Source of the DNA: a bacterium
GTDB lineage: Bacteria > Chloroflexota > Dormibacteria > Aeolococcales > Bog-877
Assembly (NCBI GenBank): GCA_021802045.1
Contig: JAKABB010000007.1
Location: forward strand, 1 to 54,021
Direction of reading: 5' to 3'
DNA: 54,021 nucleotides
The position numbers were made by a program, and so were the translations under genes. The notes beneath the pieces are model-generated. The model saw only the letters and a program-made list of their open reading frames with translations, was not told where the DNA came from and searched no databases. Of the stretch, positions 31,415 through 39,662 are shown one piece after another. Position 1 is the first letter of the stretch. Every line of letters starts with the position of its first letter.

Positions 31415-32407
31415 GTGGCGGACGCGCGCACGGCCCCCACGACGATGGCCTGGCCGACCCTCCGCGACGTCCTGGAGGCGCGGCGGCGGCTCCACGAGCA
31501 CCTCCTGGCGACGGCCCTGCACCCGGCCCCGGGCCTCTCGGCACTGGTGGGCGCGGAGGTCCTGGTCAAGCACGAGAACCACCTGCCCACCGGCAGCTTC
31601 AAGGTCCGGGGCGGAGTCAACCTGCTCTCCCAGCTGGACCCGGCCACCCGGGGCCGGGGCGTGCTGGCCGCCTCCACCGGCAACCACGGTCAGTCCGTGG
31701 CCTTCGCGGCCCAGCGCTTCGGGGCACCGGCGACGATCTTCGTGCCGGAGGACGCCAACCCGGTCAAGGTGGCGGCGATACGTCAGATGGGCGCCACCGT
31801 GGTCGCCGCCGGCGCCGACTTCGACGACGCCCGCGTGGCCTGCGAAGCCCAGGCCGCCGCCACCGGCCAGCGCTACATTCACTCCGGCGACGAGCCGCTC
31901 CTCATCGCCGGAGTGGCCACCCACACCCTGGAGCTGCTGGAGCAGGACCCGGCGGTGGAGGTGATCGTGGTGCCGATCGGGGGCGGCAGCGGCGCGGCCG
32001 GCGCCTGCCTGGCCGCCAAGGCGATCGACCGCAGGATCGCGGTCATCGGCGTGCAGTCGGCCGCCGCCCCGGCTGCGCACCGCTCCTGGCTGCAGGGGAC
32101 GCTGGTGGAGGCCCCGATGGAGACCTTCGCGGAGGGGCTGGCGACGCGGACGGCCTTCGCCCTCCCCCAGGGGATGCTCCGCGCCCACCTCGACGACTTC
32201 GTCCTGGTCAGCGATGACGCCATCCGGGCCGCGATGGTGGCCATGCTCGAGCATGCCCGCACCCTCTGCGAGGCCGCCGGCGCCGCCCCGCTGGCAGCGG
32301 CGCTGCAGCTGCGGGACCGCCTGCGCGGGCGCCGGGTGGCTCTCATCTGCAGCGGCGGCAACGTCAGCCCGGGGCAGCTGCGCACCATCCTCGACGCCGC
32401 CGGCTGA
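31415..32407 (+). CDS. PLP-dependent threonine/serine dehydratase-family enzyme
   Basis: 330 aa, GTG start. Fold type II: the Schiff-base Lys63 is in TGSFKVRGG, the substrate loop is STGNHGQS (87-94), the phosphate-binding glycine loop is GGGSGAAG (189-196), and CSGGNVS near the end holds the pyridine-nitrogen ligand. It should deaminate a hydroxyamino acid (threonine, serine or a hydroxyaspartate) to a 2-oxoacid. There is no ACT domain, so it is the catabolic short form. Last gene of the plus-strand operon begun by the cupin, and convergent with the alcohol dehydrogenase. Confidence 0.9.
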   Translation: MADARTAPTTMAWPTLRDVLEARRRLHEHLLATALHPAPGLSALVGAEVLVKHENHLPTGSFKVRGGVNLLSQLDPATRGRGVLAASTGNHGQSVAFAAQRFGAPATIFVPEDANPVKVAAIRQMGATVVAAGADFDDARVACEAQAAATGQRYIHSGDEPLLIAGVATHTLELLEQDPAVEVIVVPIGGGSGAAGACLAAKAIDRRIAVIGVQSAAAPAAHRSWLQGTLVEAPMETFAEGLATRTAFALPQGMLRAHLDDFVLVSDDAIRAAMVAMLEHARTLCEAAGAAPLAAALQLRDRLRGRRVALICSGGNVSPGQLRTILDAAG

Positions 32408-32425
32408 CAACGGCCCGCCCGGACG

Positions 32426-33466
32426 CTACGGCTGGAGCAGCACCTTGCTGGTCTGCCGGGCGGCGAGGCGGCGGTACGCGTCGGGAGCAGCGTCCAGCGG
32501 CACCCGCTCCGACACGATCCCGGCCGGGTGCAGGCGTCCCTGGGCGATGAGGCGCAGCAGGGGGCCCCGGTGGGCGTAGGGCCGGCCCAGCACCGAGCGG
32601 ACGGAAAGGTTGCGCAGCCAGGTCTGACCGGCCGACTGGGGAAAGGGCTCGTCGACGAGGAGCCCGACCAGCACCACCCGCCCGCCGGTGTCGACCAGGC
32701 GCCAGGCGGTCTCCAGGGCGGACGCCGACCCGACCACCTCCAGGACGGCGTCCACCCGCCGGCCCGCGTTGAGCTCCCGCAGCCGCGCCAGCGGGTCCCC
32801 GCCGGCGGCGTCCAGGGGGATCGCCCCCAGGGCCGCGGCGCGCCGGAGCCGCTCCGGGAGCACGTCGACGGCGTACACCGCCCCCGGCCCGAACAACGGC
32901 AGGCACTCCAGGACCAGCTGCCCGACCGGGCCCACCCCCACCACCGCGACCGACTCGCCCGGCTGCAGGGCGGCCTCGAGGCAGGCGGTGTACGCGGTGG
33001 CCAGGATGTCGCCGACGAAGAGGGCGTCGGCGTCCGCCAGCTCCGCCGGCACCGGGGTCAGGGTCATGTCGGCCAGCGGCACCCGCACCAGCTCGGCCTG
33101 GCCGCCGGCGAGGTCCCCGAACAGCTCGCCGCACCCGAACATGGCGTAGCGCGGGCAGCGCTGGTGCTGGCCCGCCAGGCAGCGCGGGCAGCGACCGCAG
33201 GCGGTGTACATGGCGGCGACGCAGCGCTCGCCGGGCCGGTGCATTCGCACCGCCGGGCCCATCGCCTCGATCGTGCCCATGAACTCGTGGCCGATGACCG
33301 TGCCCGGGCGCACCTTGGGCAACTTGCCGTGGTACAGGTGCAGGTCGGAGCCGCAGATGGCACTGGTGCTGACGCGCAGGATGGCGTCGTCGGGCTCCTG
33401 CAGCGATGGCGGCTCGACCTCCGCGACGTCGACGGCGTCCGGCCCGGTCCAGCGCACGGCCCGCAT
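32426..33466 (-). CDS. Zinc-dependent medium-chain alcohol/polyol dehydrogenase
   Basis: 346 aa from ATG with GGAGG upstream. Catalytic zinc ligands Cys38 (ICGSDLH) and His60-Glu61 (GHEF); structural zinc Cys90, Cys93, Cys96 and Cys104 (CGRCPRCLAGQHQRC). The NAD-binding motif is VGVGPVGQL near 175. The sequence is closest in style to the glutathione-independent formaldehyde/sorbitol-type dehydrogenases. It diverges from the second E1alpha/beta pair, whose promoter lies between them. Confidence 0.92.
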   Translation of the reverse strand: MRAVRWTGPDAVDVAEVEPPSLQEPDDAILRVSTSAICGSDLHLYHGKLPKVRPGTVIGHEFMGTIEAMGPAVRMHRPGERCVAAMYTACGRCPRCLAGQHQRCPRYAMFGCGELFGDLAGGQAELVRVPLADMTLTPVPAELADADALFVGDILATAYTACLEAALQPGESVAVVGVGPVGQLVLECLPLFGPGAVYAVDVLPERLRRAAALGAIPLDAAGGDPLARLRELNAGRRVDAVLEVVGSASALETAWRLVDTGGRVVLVGLLVDEPFPQSAGQTWLRNLSVRSVLGRPYAHRGPLLRLIAQGRLHPAGIVSERVPLDAAPDAYRRLAARQTSKVLLQP

Positions 33467-33515
33467 TGCAGTCCCTCCTCGTCGGCGCCTGGCGCGGGAC
33501 GCCGGCAGCGCCCGG

Positions 33516-33521
33516 TATCAT
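33516..33521 (+). promoter_or_regulatory. Possible -10 element for the second E1 operon
   Basis: TATCAT lies 10 bases before the GTG at 33532, implying a transcript with almost no leader. No good -35 is visible. Confidence 0.35.
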
Positions 33522-33531
33522 CCCAGGTCCG

Positions 33532-34590
33532 GTGACGGCCTCCCCGCGACGGCTGGCGGTGCTCTCGATGACCGGTCGCCTGCGCCGGGGCCAGCGGCCG
33601 TCGCTGGACGACGCCCAGGTCCGCGAGGGCCTGGAGCTGATGCTGCTCTCCCGGCTCTTCGACGCCCGCGCCACCACCCTCCAGCGCCTGGGGCGGTGGG
33701 GCGTCCACTCCCCGGTGGAGGGACAGGAGGCGGCCGTCGTCGGCGCCTGCCTGGCGGTGGACCCCGGACGGGACTGGCTGGTCCCCCAGTACCGGGAGTT
33801 CCCGGCCTACATCCACCACGGCATGCCCCTGGCCGGCATCGCCGCCTTCTTCACCGGCCACCCGGCCCAGGGCCGCATCCCGGACGGGGTCCGCATGCTG
33901 CCGATCCAGGTGGCGATCGCGGCCCAGCTGCCGCACGCCGCCGGCCTGGCCTGGGGGCTGCGCCGCCAGGGCGGGGGGGCGGTGGTGCTGGCCTACTGCG
34001 GTGACGGCGCCACCTCGGAGGGCGACTTCCACGAGGCCTGCAACCTGGCCGGGCGGATGCAGGCCCCCGTCGTCTTCCTGGTGCAGAACAACGGCTGGGC
34101 CATCTCCACCCCCCGAAGCCTGCAGTCGGCGACCCCCAGCCTGGCCCTGCGGGCTCTCGGCTACGGCTTCCCCGGGGTGCGCGTCGACGGCAACGACCTG
34201 CTGGCGGTGCACCAGGCCACGGCCACCGCCGTGGCCCGGGCCCGGGCCGGGGAGGGCCCCACCCTGATCGAGGCGGACACCTACCGCTACAGCTTCCACA
34301 ACACCACCGACAACCCGGCGGCCTACGCCGACCCCGTGGAGCTGGCCGCGGCCCGCCGCCAGGACCCCATCGAGCGGGTGCGGCGGTACCTGACCCAGCG
34401 CGGCGCCTGGGACCCGGCCCGCGAGGCCGCAGTCCGAGAGCGACTCACCGCCACCCTGGACGCCGCGGTCAACGCCGCCGCCCGGCTGCCGCCACCGGGC
34501 CCCGACGAGTGCTTCGACGACATCTACGCCCGCCCCCCGGCGCGCCTGCTGCGCCAGCGGGCCGGCCACGGCGCCCCGAGCGAGGCCTGA
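33532..34590 (+). CDS. 2-oxoacid dehydrogenase E1 alpha subunit (second copy)
   Basis: 352 aa from GTG at 33532; ATG at 33568 is an alternative. The thiamine-diphosphate motif runs from YCGDGATSEGDFHEACN to LVQNNGWAIST. The segments QEAAVVGACLAVDPGRDWLV, QYREFPAYIHHGM and YRYSFHNTTDNP are of the branched-chain 2-oxoacid/pyruvate E1alpha type of Gram-positives, distinct from the acetoin-like copy at 25951. No E2 or E3 gene follows, so it must use an E2 encoded elsewhere, perhaps the one at 22374. Confidence 0.92.
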   Translation: MTASPRRLAVLSMTGRLRRGQRPSLDDAQVREGLELMLLSRLFDARATTLQRLGRWGVHSPVEGQEAAVVGACLAVDPGRDWLVPQYREFPAYIHHGMPLAGIAAFFTGHPAQGRIPDGVRMLPIQVAIAAQLPHAAGLAWGLRRQGGGAVVLAYCGDGATSEGDFHEACNLAGRMQAPVVFLVQNNGWAISTPRSLQSATPSLALRALGYGFPGVRVDGNDLLAVHQATATAVARARAGEGPTLIEADTYRYSFHNTTDNPAAYADPVELAAARRQDPIERVRRYLTQRGAWDPAREAAVRERLTATLDAAVNAAARLPPPGPDECFDDIYARPPARLLRQRAGHGAPSEA

Positions 34591-34591
34591 C

Positions 34592-35569
34592 ATGCCCCAG
34601 ATGACCCTGGTCGAGGCGGTGCGCGACGCCCTCCGCCTGGAGTTGCGGCGCGACCCCCGGGTGATGCTGCTGGGGCTGGACATCGGCCGCCTGGGCGGCG
34701 TCTTCCGCGCCACCGACGGGCTGCAGGCGGAGTTCGGGGCCGAGCGGGTGGTGGACATGCCCCTGGCGGAGGCGGCCATCGTCGGCGCCTCGATCGGGCT
34801 GGCGGTGGCCGGCTTCGTCCCCGTGGCCGAGATCCAGTTCCTGGGCTTCACCCACCAGGCGTTCCACCAGATCGGACCCCAGGTGGGCCGCTGGCGCCAG
34901 CGCTCCCGGGGGCGCTTCTCGGCGCCCCTCGTGATCCGGGCCCCGTTCGGGGGGGGCATCCGCAGCCCGGAGTTCCACTCCGACGCCATCGAGGCCCAGT
35001 TCGTGCAGACCCCAGGGATCAAGGTGGTGATGCCGGCCAGCCCCTACGACGCCAAGGGGCTCCTGCTGGAGGCGATCCGCGACCCCGACCCGGTGCTCTT
35101 CTGCGAACCGGACCGCCTCTACCGCCTCCACCGCCAGGAGGTCCCGGCCGGCGAGTACACCATCCCCTTCGGGCAGGCGCGGACGGTGCGGGAGGGGGAC
35201 GACGTGACCCTGGTCGCCTGGAGTGCGGCCGTGGAGCTCTGCGAGCGGGCCGCCGCCCAGCTGGACGGCGAGGGCATCGCGGCGACGGTCCTGGACCTGC
35301 GCACCCTGGTCCCGCTGGACGTCGAGGGGCTGGTCCGGGCCGCCACCCGCACCGGCCGGGTGGTGGTGGTCCACGAGGCCCCCCTCTCCGCCGGCTTCGG
35401 CGCGGAGGTGGCGGCCACCATCCAAGAGGAGGCCTTCTTCGCCCTGGATGGGCCGGTTCGCCGGGTGGCGGCCTGGGACGCGCCCTACCCGTCCGCGGCG
35501 CTGGAGGCCAGCTACCTGCCCACGGTGGCCCGGGTGGTGGCCGCGGCCCGCGCCGCCGTGCGCAGCTGA
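34592..35569 (+). CDS. 2-oxoacid dehydrogenase E1 beta subunit (second copy)
   Basis: 325 aa, ATG one base after the E1alpha stop. Typical blocks: TLVEAVRDALRLELRRDPRV, LGLDIGRLGGVFRATDGL, DMPLAEAAIVGASIGLA, PFGGGIRSPEFHSDAIEAQF, and LDLRTLVPLDVEG. It forms the thiamine-dependent E1 tetramer with the preceding gene. Confidence 0.93.
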   Translation: MPQMTLVEAVRDALRLELRRDPRVMLLGLDIGRLGGVFRATDGLQAEFGAERVVDMPLAEAAIVGASIGLAVAGFVPVAEIQFLGFTHQAFHQIGPQVGRWRQRSRGRFSAPLVIRAPFGGGIRSPEFHSDAIEAQFVQTPGIKVVMPASPYDAKGLLLEAIRDPDPVLFCEPDRLYRLHRQEVPAGEYTIPFGQARTVREGDDVTLVAWSAAVELCERAAAQLDGEGIAATVLDLRTLVPLDVEGLVRAATRTGRVVVVHEAPLSAGFGAEVAATIQEEAFFALDGPVRRVAAWDAPYPSAALEASYLPTVARVVAAARAAVRS

Positions 35570-35573
35570 GCCG

Positions 35574-36336
35574 GTGCCCGTGGCCGGTTCCGGCTTCCCC
35601 GCGTCGGACCCCTTGGACCAGACACCGGCGGGTGTGCGCTTCGACTGGGGGCCCACCGGAGCCAGAGAGCTGGTCCGGGGGGGCTGCTGCGTCGTGGTCG
35701 ACGTCCTCACCTTCACGACCGCGGTCTCGGTGGCGGTCGAGCGGGGCATGACGGTGTGGCCAGCGGGCCTCAACCCCGTCCGTGCCCTTCACCGGGCTGC
35801 CGGTGGCGGTGCGGCGGGGCGAGGTCGACGCGGCCCGGCCCTGGTCGCTCTCCCCCGCCCACCTGCGGCGGGCGCCGGTGGCGCCGGCGCTGGTCCTGCC
35901 CTCCCCCAACGGGTCGGCCATCGCGGCCATGGTCGCCGGCCTGGTGGTGGCCGGCTGCCTGCGCAATGCCGCGGCCGTGGCCCACTGGCTGCTGGCGGCC
36001 GGCTACGGGGTCCCCAGCCGTCCGGTGGTGGTCATCGCCGCCGGGGAGCGGTGGCCGGACCAGACCCTCCGTCCCGCCCTGGAGGACCTGCTCGGGGCGG
36101 GGGCGATCGTGGAAGCCCTGGCCGCCGGGGGCGCGGCCAGCCTCTCGCCCGAGGCCGGGGCGGTCCGGGCGGTCCACCGCGCCACGGGGGACATCAGGTC
36201 CACCCTGCGAGACTGCGCCTCGGGACGGGAGCTGGTGGCCCGCGGCTACGCTGAGGACGTGGACATTGCCGCCGAGAGCGACCAGAGCGCGGTCGTGCCG
36301 GTCCGACGGGGCGGGGCGTTCGCGCCCGCGGCCTGA
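35574..36336 (+). pseudogene. comB: 2-phosphosulfolactate phosphatase-like gene (comB) with a frameshift
   Basis: From GTG at 35574 the first frame gives GVRFDWGPTGARELVRGG and VVVDVLTFTTAVSVAVERG, then loses sense after WPAGLNP near 35778. The protein resumes in the next frame with VPFTGLPVAVRRGEVDAARP, LVLPSPNGSAIAAM and AGCLRNAAAVAHWLLAAGYG to a stop at 36336. These are consecutive ComB-family blocks. One extra base, most simply in AACCCCG at 35769-35775, explains the break. The middle is also about 20 residues shorter than usual. Either a pseudogene, an assembly error in a C-run, or recoding. The family dephosphorylates phosphosulfolactate on the way to coenzyme M or related compounds. 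Confidence 0.72.
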
Positions 36337-36370
36337 CGAGCCGCCGGCCAGCGCCGTCAGACTGGGAGTG

Positions 36371-36886
36371 ATGAGCACGTACCGTCGGCCGGGGTGGTGG
36401 ACCCGTCAGGTCCTCAACCGTCTGGTGGCGGCGCTAACCGGTCACGGGGTCAGCGTCCTCGGTTCGCGGCTGCTGACCGTCCGGGGCCGCACCAGCGGGC
36501 GGCCCCGGACGACGCCGGTCAACGTGCTGACGCTCGCCGGTGGGGAGCGCTATCTGGTGGCGCCCCGTGGCGAGACCGACTGGGTGCGCAACCTGCGCGC
36601 CGCCGCCGGCGCCACCCTCCGCCACGGCGCCCGCACCGAGCACGTGGTGGCGGAGGAGGTCGCAGACGCGGCCAAGCCGGAGATCCTGCGCGCCTACCTG
36701 CAGCGGTGGCGCTGGGAAGTGGGGACCTTCTTCGACGGGGTGGGGCCGGCCGCCCCCGACGCGGAGCTGCGGCGGATCTCCGGGCGGCACCCGGTCTTCC
36801 GCATCGCTGCGCGGCCGGTGACGGACGCCACCGGACCCCTGCCCGGGTCCGGACGCGGTGCGCCCCCGGTGGCGGCCCCACGATGA
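36371..36886 (+). CDS. Deazaflavin (F420)-dependent nitroreductase-like protein, Ddn family
   Basis: 171 aa from ATG at 36371. The split-barrel Ddn fold is seen in LTVRGRTSGRPRTTPVNVLT and ERYLVAPRGETDWVRNLRAA, where the SG..R..P segment and the W.RN motif contact F420. Members reduce quinones or nitro compounds with F420H2, implying that the host makes F420. The C-terminus is extended by a Pro/Gly-rich tail. It overlaps the MaoC gene by 4 bases (ATGA). Confidence 0.88.
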   Translation: MSTYRRPGWWTRQVLNRLVAALTGHGVSVLGSRLLTVRGRTSGRPRTTPVNVLTLAGGERYLVAPRGETDWVRNLRAAAGATLRHGARTEHVVAEEVADAAKPEILRAYLQRWRWEVGTFFDGVGPAAPDAELRRISGRHPVFRIAARPVTDATGPLPGSGRGAPPVAAPR

Positions 36887-37386
36887 GCGGGCCCGCCGGG
36901 GACGGGCCTTTGGCCGCTCCCGTCGACGACCGCTACTGGGAGGACTACGAGCCCGGCACGGTCCACGAGTGCGGGAGCGTCACCGTGACCGCGGAGCAGA
37001 TCGTCGAGTTCGCCACCCAGTTCGACCCGCAGACGCTGCACGTCGACCCGGCCGCGGCCGCCCAGGGGCCGTTCGGCGGGCTCATCGCCAGCGGGTGGCA
37101 CACCACGGGGCTGATGATGCGCCTGCTGGCCGACCACTACCTCTCCCACGTCGCCAGCCTGGGATCCCCCGGCATCGACGAGTTGCGCTGGGTGCGGCCC
37201 GTGCGGCCCGGCGACACCCTGCGCGTGCGGGCGACGGTGCTGGAGACCCGACGGTCGCAGTCGAAGCCAGATCGTGGCCTGGTACGGACGGCGGTGGAGA
37301 TGACCAATCAGGACGGGGATGTCGTCCTGCGCCTCTCGGCGCTCAACTTCCTGCGGGCGCGTCACCTCGACCCGCAGCCGGACTGA
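36883..37386 (+). CDS. MaoC-family (hot-dog fold) dehydratase
   Basis: 167 aa. The hydratase 2 pattern is present: FATQFDPQTLHVDPAAAA (Asp and His of the active site), GPFGGLIASGWHTTGLM, and LRWVRPVRPGDTLRVRATVL, followed by VEMTNQDGDVVLRLSALNFL. Probably hydrates or dehydrates an acyl-CoA ester. Translationally coupled to the Ddn gene. A decayed partial copy of the 3' half of such a gene lies 1.3 kb downstream (38699-38910). Confidence 0.92.
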   Translation: MSGPAGDGPLAAPVDDRYWEDYEPGTVHECGSVTVTAEQIVEFATQFDPQTLHVDPAAAAQGPFGGLIASGWHTTGLMMRLLADHYLSHVASLGSPGIDELRWVRPVRPGDTLRVRATVLETRRSQSKPDRGLVRTAVEMTNQDGDVVLRLSALNFLRARHLDPQPD

Positions 37387-37618
37387 CGGAGAGGGTTCGC
37401 GGCCGCGAGGCGCGGAGCGGGGAGCGCCGGAGGGCAGCGGGTTCGTCGGGGCAGACCCCGCCCGATCACCCGGCCCCAGCGGGAATCGGGCCGCCCCGGT
37501 TCGAGTTCCCGCCCGGCCTGGGCGGATGCCCTGCGGAGGCCTGCATGGCTGCGGCCCGGCTCCATCCCTGGCCACCGCGTCTCACCGCACGATCCCCGTG
37601 CGGCCTTCGTGTGGGCGC

Positions 37619-37624
37619 TACATT
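37619..37624 (+). promoter_or_regulatory. -10 element for a leaderless ACT-GNAT transcript
   Basis: TACATT begins exactly 12 bases before the GTG at 37631, so transcription should start at the first base of the start codon. There is no ribosome site. The 240 bases before it (37387-37618) hold no gene I can support. Confidence 0.5.
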
Positions 37625-37630
37625 TGGCCC

Positions 37631-38524
37631 GTGCGCGGCCAGACGGACCTTGAGGAGCTGCTGGCCGACCTGCGGCCGGAACGTCGGCCGGGCGCCTACG
37701 TGTTCGTCGTCGCGCCCGACCGGCGAGCGGTTCCCGCCGTTGACGTGCTGGCCAGCGTTCTCGAGCCCGAGGGCCTCACGTTGGTCGCCAGTCAGGAGCA
37801 GGCGGACCGGGCCGGCCTGGACTACGAGTTCGTCGCGGGGTGGATCACCCTCCGGGTCCACTCCGCGCTGGCCGCGGTCGGCCTCACCGCGGCCGTCAGC
37901 GGCGCTCTGGCCGGGGCCGGGATCAGCTGCAACCTGCTGGCGGGCTACCACCACGACCACCTGCTGGTCCCGCTGGACCGGGTCGAGGAGGCCCTGGGCG
38001 TCCTTGACGAGCTCCGCCGCCGCGCTTCCGACCGCCGGGCTCTGCCTGAGGGCGTCACCGTGCGACGCGCCGTGGCCGCGGACGCCGACGCGATGCGCGG
38101 GCTCGCCCGAGCCGCCTACGCACGATGCGTGCCTCGCTTGGGCCGAGAGCCCGCCCCCATGGGCATCGACTACCAGGATGTCGTCGCGCGGGGCGATGCC
38201 TGGCTGGCCGAGCACGGGGGTCAGCTGGCGGGACTGCTCGTCCTGGTGCCCGCCGCCGACCATCTCCTGATCGAGAATGTCGCCGTCGCACCGCGCCTGC
38301 AGGGCCGGGGCATCGGCGGCCACTTGCTTCGGCTGGCGGAGGAGCAGGCCCGGGCCCGAAGGCTACCCGAGGTGCGTCTCTACACCAACGAGGCCATGAC
38401 CGAGAACCTCACCTACTACCAGCGGCACGGGTACCGCGAGACGCACCGCATGACGCACGACGGCTACCGACGTGTCTTCTTCAGCAAGGCTGTCGGCCGC
38501 GGCGGCGGCCGGCCCTCCGCCTGA
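37631..38524 (+). CDS. ACT domain-GNAT acetyltransferase fusion
   Basis: 297 aa from GTG at 37631. Residues 1-130 are an ACT-type (PF13840/PF10000-like) ligand-binding unit: DLEELLADLRPERRPGAYVF, EGLTLVASQEQAD, WITLRVHSALAAVGLTAAVS, GISCNLLAGYHHDHLLVPLD. Residues 140-290 are a GNAT enzyme: VTVRRAVAADADAMRGLARA, IENVAVAPRLQGRGIGGHLL and YYQRHGYRETHRM. Both halves are usually separate proteins. The fusion suggests an acetyltransferase controlled by a small ligand such as an amino acid. Confidence 0.88.
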   Translation: MRGQTDLEELLADLRPERRPGAYVFVVAPDRRAVPAVDVLASVLEPEGLTLVASQEQADRAGLDYEFVAGWITLRVHSALAAVGLTAAVSGALAGAGISCNLLAGYHHDHLLVPLDRVEEALGVLDELRRRASDRRALPEGVTVRRAVAADADAMRGLARAAYARCVPRLGREPAPMGIDYQDVVARGDAWLAEHGGQLAGLLVLVPAADHLLIENVAVAPRLQGRGIGGHLLRLAEEQARARRLPEVRLYTNEAMTENLTYYQRHGYRETHRMTHDGYRRVFFSKAVGRGGGRPSA

Positions 38525-38698
38525 CCAGGCGGGCAGCCGGCGTCCAAGGCCCGTGCCGGCCCGCGGCCGGACGCCGAGCCCTCGCCTGTGGCGGGGCTCC
38601 GCGGGAAGGGGCCGGGGCCGTCAGCGGCCGGGCCTGTGCGGCGGCTCGGGCTGGAACACGCCCACGGTCGGTCGCCCGGCCGCCGTCGGGAGCGGTCC

Positions 38699-38910
38699 CC
38701 GGTGGATGACGGTCAACCCGCGGTGGGTGCAGCCGGTGCGGCCGGGCGACACCCTGCACGGACGGCCGACGGTGCTGGAGGCCCGACCGAGGGCTGGTGC
38801 GGACCGCGGTGCACATGACCAGCCAGCGGGGGGAGGTGGTGCTGCGACTGCCCCTCCTCAACTTTCTCCGGGCCCGCCGGCCCGAGGGAGCCGACGCCCC
38901 GCCGTCCTGA
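38699..38910 (+). pseudogene. Fragment of a MaoC-family dehydratase gene
   Basis: The frame NPRWVQPVRPGDTLHGRPTV LEARP matches the intact MaoC protein (LRWVRPVRPGDTLRVRATVL). A frameshift follows, then GLVRTAVHMTSQRGEVVLRL and LNFLRARRPEG in another frame, matching GLVRTAVEMTNQDGDVVLRL of the intact copy, ending at TGA 38908-38910. Only the 3' third is present. A decayed paralogue, probably from duplication. Confidence 0.75.
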
Positions 38911-38911
38911 G

Positions 38912-38941
38912 CGCCGGGCGCCGGCGCGCCGGCGGCGCCGC
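38912..38941. terminator. GC-rich palindrome between converging genes
   Basis: CGCCGGCGCGCCGGCG is a 16-base perfect palindrome flanked by further complementary GC. It lies just after the MaoC remnant and before the 3' end of the LysE gene. Terminator role inferred from position only. Confidence 0.3.
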
Positions 38942-38992
38942 GACTCACCTCGGCGGGCGGCCCGATCCCAGTCTGCCCCGGCCCGGGCCGAG

Positions 38993-39607
38993 CTAGCGCC
39001 GCTCCAGCGCGACCCGCAGGCCAAGGCCGATGAGCACCACGCCCGAGGCCCGCTCCAGTCGCCCCCGTGTCCGGTCGAAGAGACGGCGGCTGCGGACCAC
39101 GAGCGAGAGCAGGATCACGTGCCAGGTCGCGTCCATCGCCGCCCACACAAGGCCCAGGAGAGGGTCGTGCCGAGCACGGGCGCACCCGGGGGGACGAACT
39201 GGGGCAGGAAACGACATCGCGAACACGGCGGCCTTGGGATTGACCAAGTCTGTCACCAGGCCGATCCGGTGGCCCTTGACACCCTGACATCGGCATGACG
39301 GCCGTCGACCCGTCGCCCCGTGGGGCGCGGCCCGGCGCGAGCGGAGGAGGGACTGGACGCCGAGCCCCACGAGCACTGGGGCGCCGGTGATCCGCAGGGT
39401 GTCGCCGGCCACCTGCGAGGCCGCGACCAGCGCCGATAGGCCGAAGGCGGCGGCGACCGCCCACAGGAGCAGCGCCGCCTGGCCGCCAGCGGTCGTCGCC
39501 AGCGCGCCCCGGCGGCCGCTTCGCAGGGCTTGGCGCCCGACCACCGCGGCGGTCGGGCCGGGGAGGATCACCAGCACCAGGACGACGCCGGCGAACGGTG
39601 GCACCAT
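38993..39607 (-). CDS. LysE-family exporter carrying a compensated double frameshift
   Basis: 204 aa from ATG at 39607; the frame is open to 39649. LysE signatures are FAGVVLVLVILPGPTAAVVG, RQALRSGRRGAL and the NPKAAVF motif. Directly after it the protein reads MSFPAPVRPPGCARARHDPL, unlike any LysE, whereas the next frame reads SFLPQFVPPGAPVLGTTL, the family consensus. One extra base at TTT 39209-39211 and one missing base near 39156-39164 would account for about 17 out-of-frame codons before LGLVWAAMDATWHV resumes. The gene stays open but a loop or helix is scrambled, so function is doubtful. Otherwise an amino-acid exporter. Confidence 0.8.
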   Translation of the reverse strand: MVPPFAGVVLVLVILPGPTAAVVGRQALRSGRRGALATTAGGQAALLLWAVAAAFGLSALVAASQVAGDTLRITGAPVLVGLGVQSLLRSRRAAPHGATGRRPSCRCQGVKGHRIGLVTDLVNPKAAVFAMSFPAPVRPPGCARARHDPLLGLVWAAMDATWHVILLSLVVRSRRLFDRTRGRLERASGVVLIGLGLRVALERR

Positions 39608-39662
39608 GCACAGCACGGCCCCAGCATGCGGGTGGCCGGAGCCGGCCACCCGTCGGGCCCGG

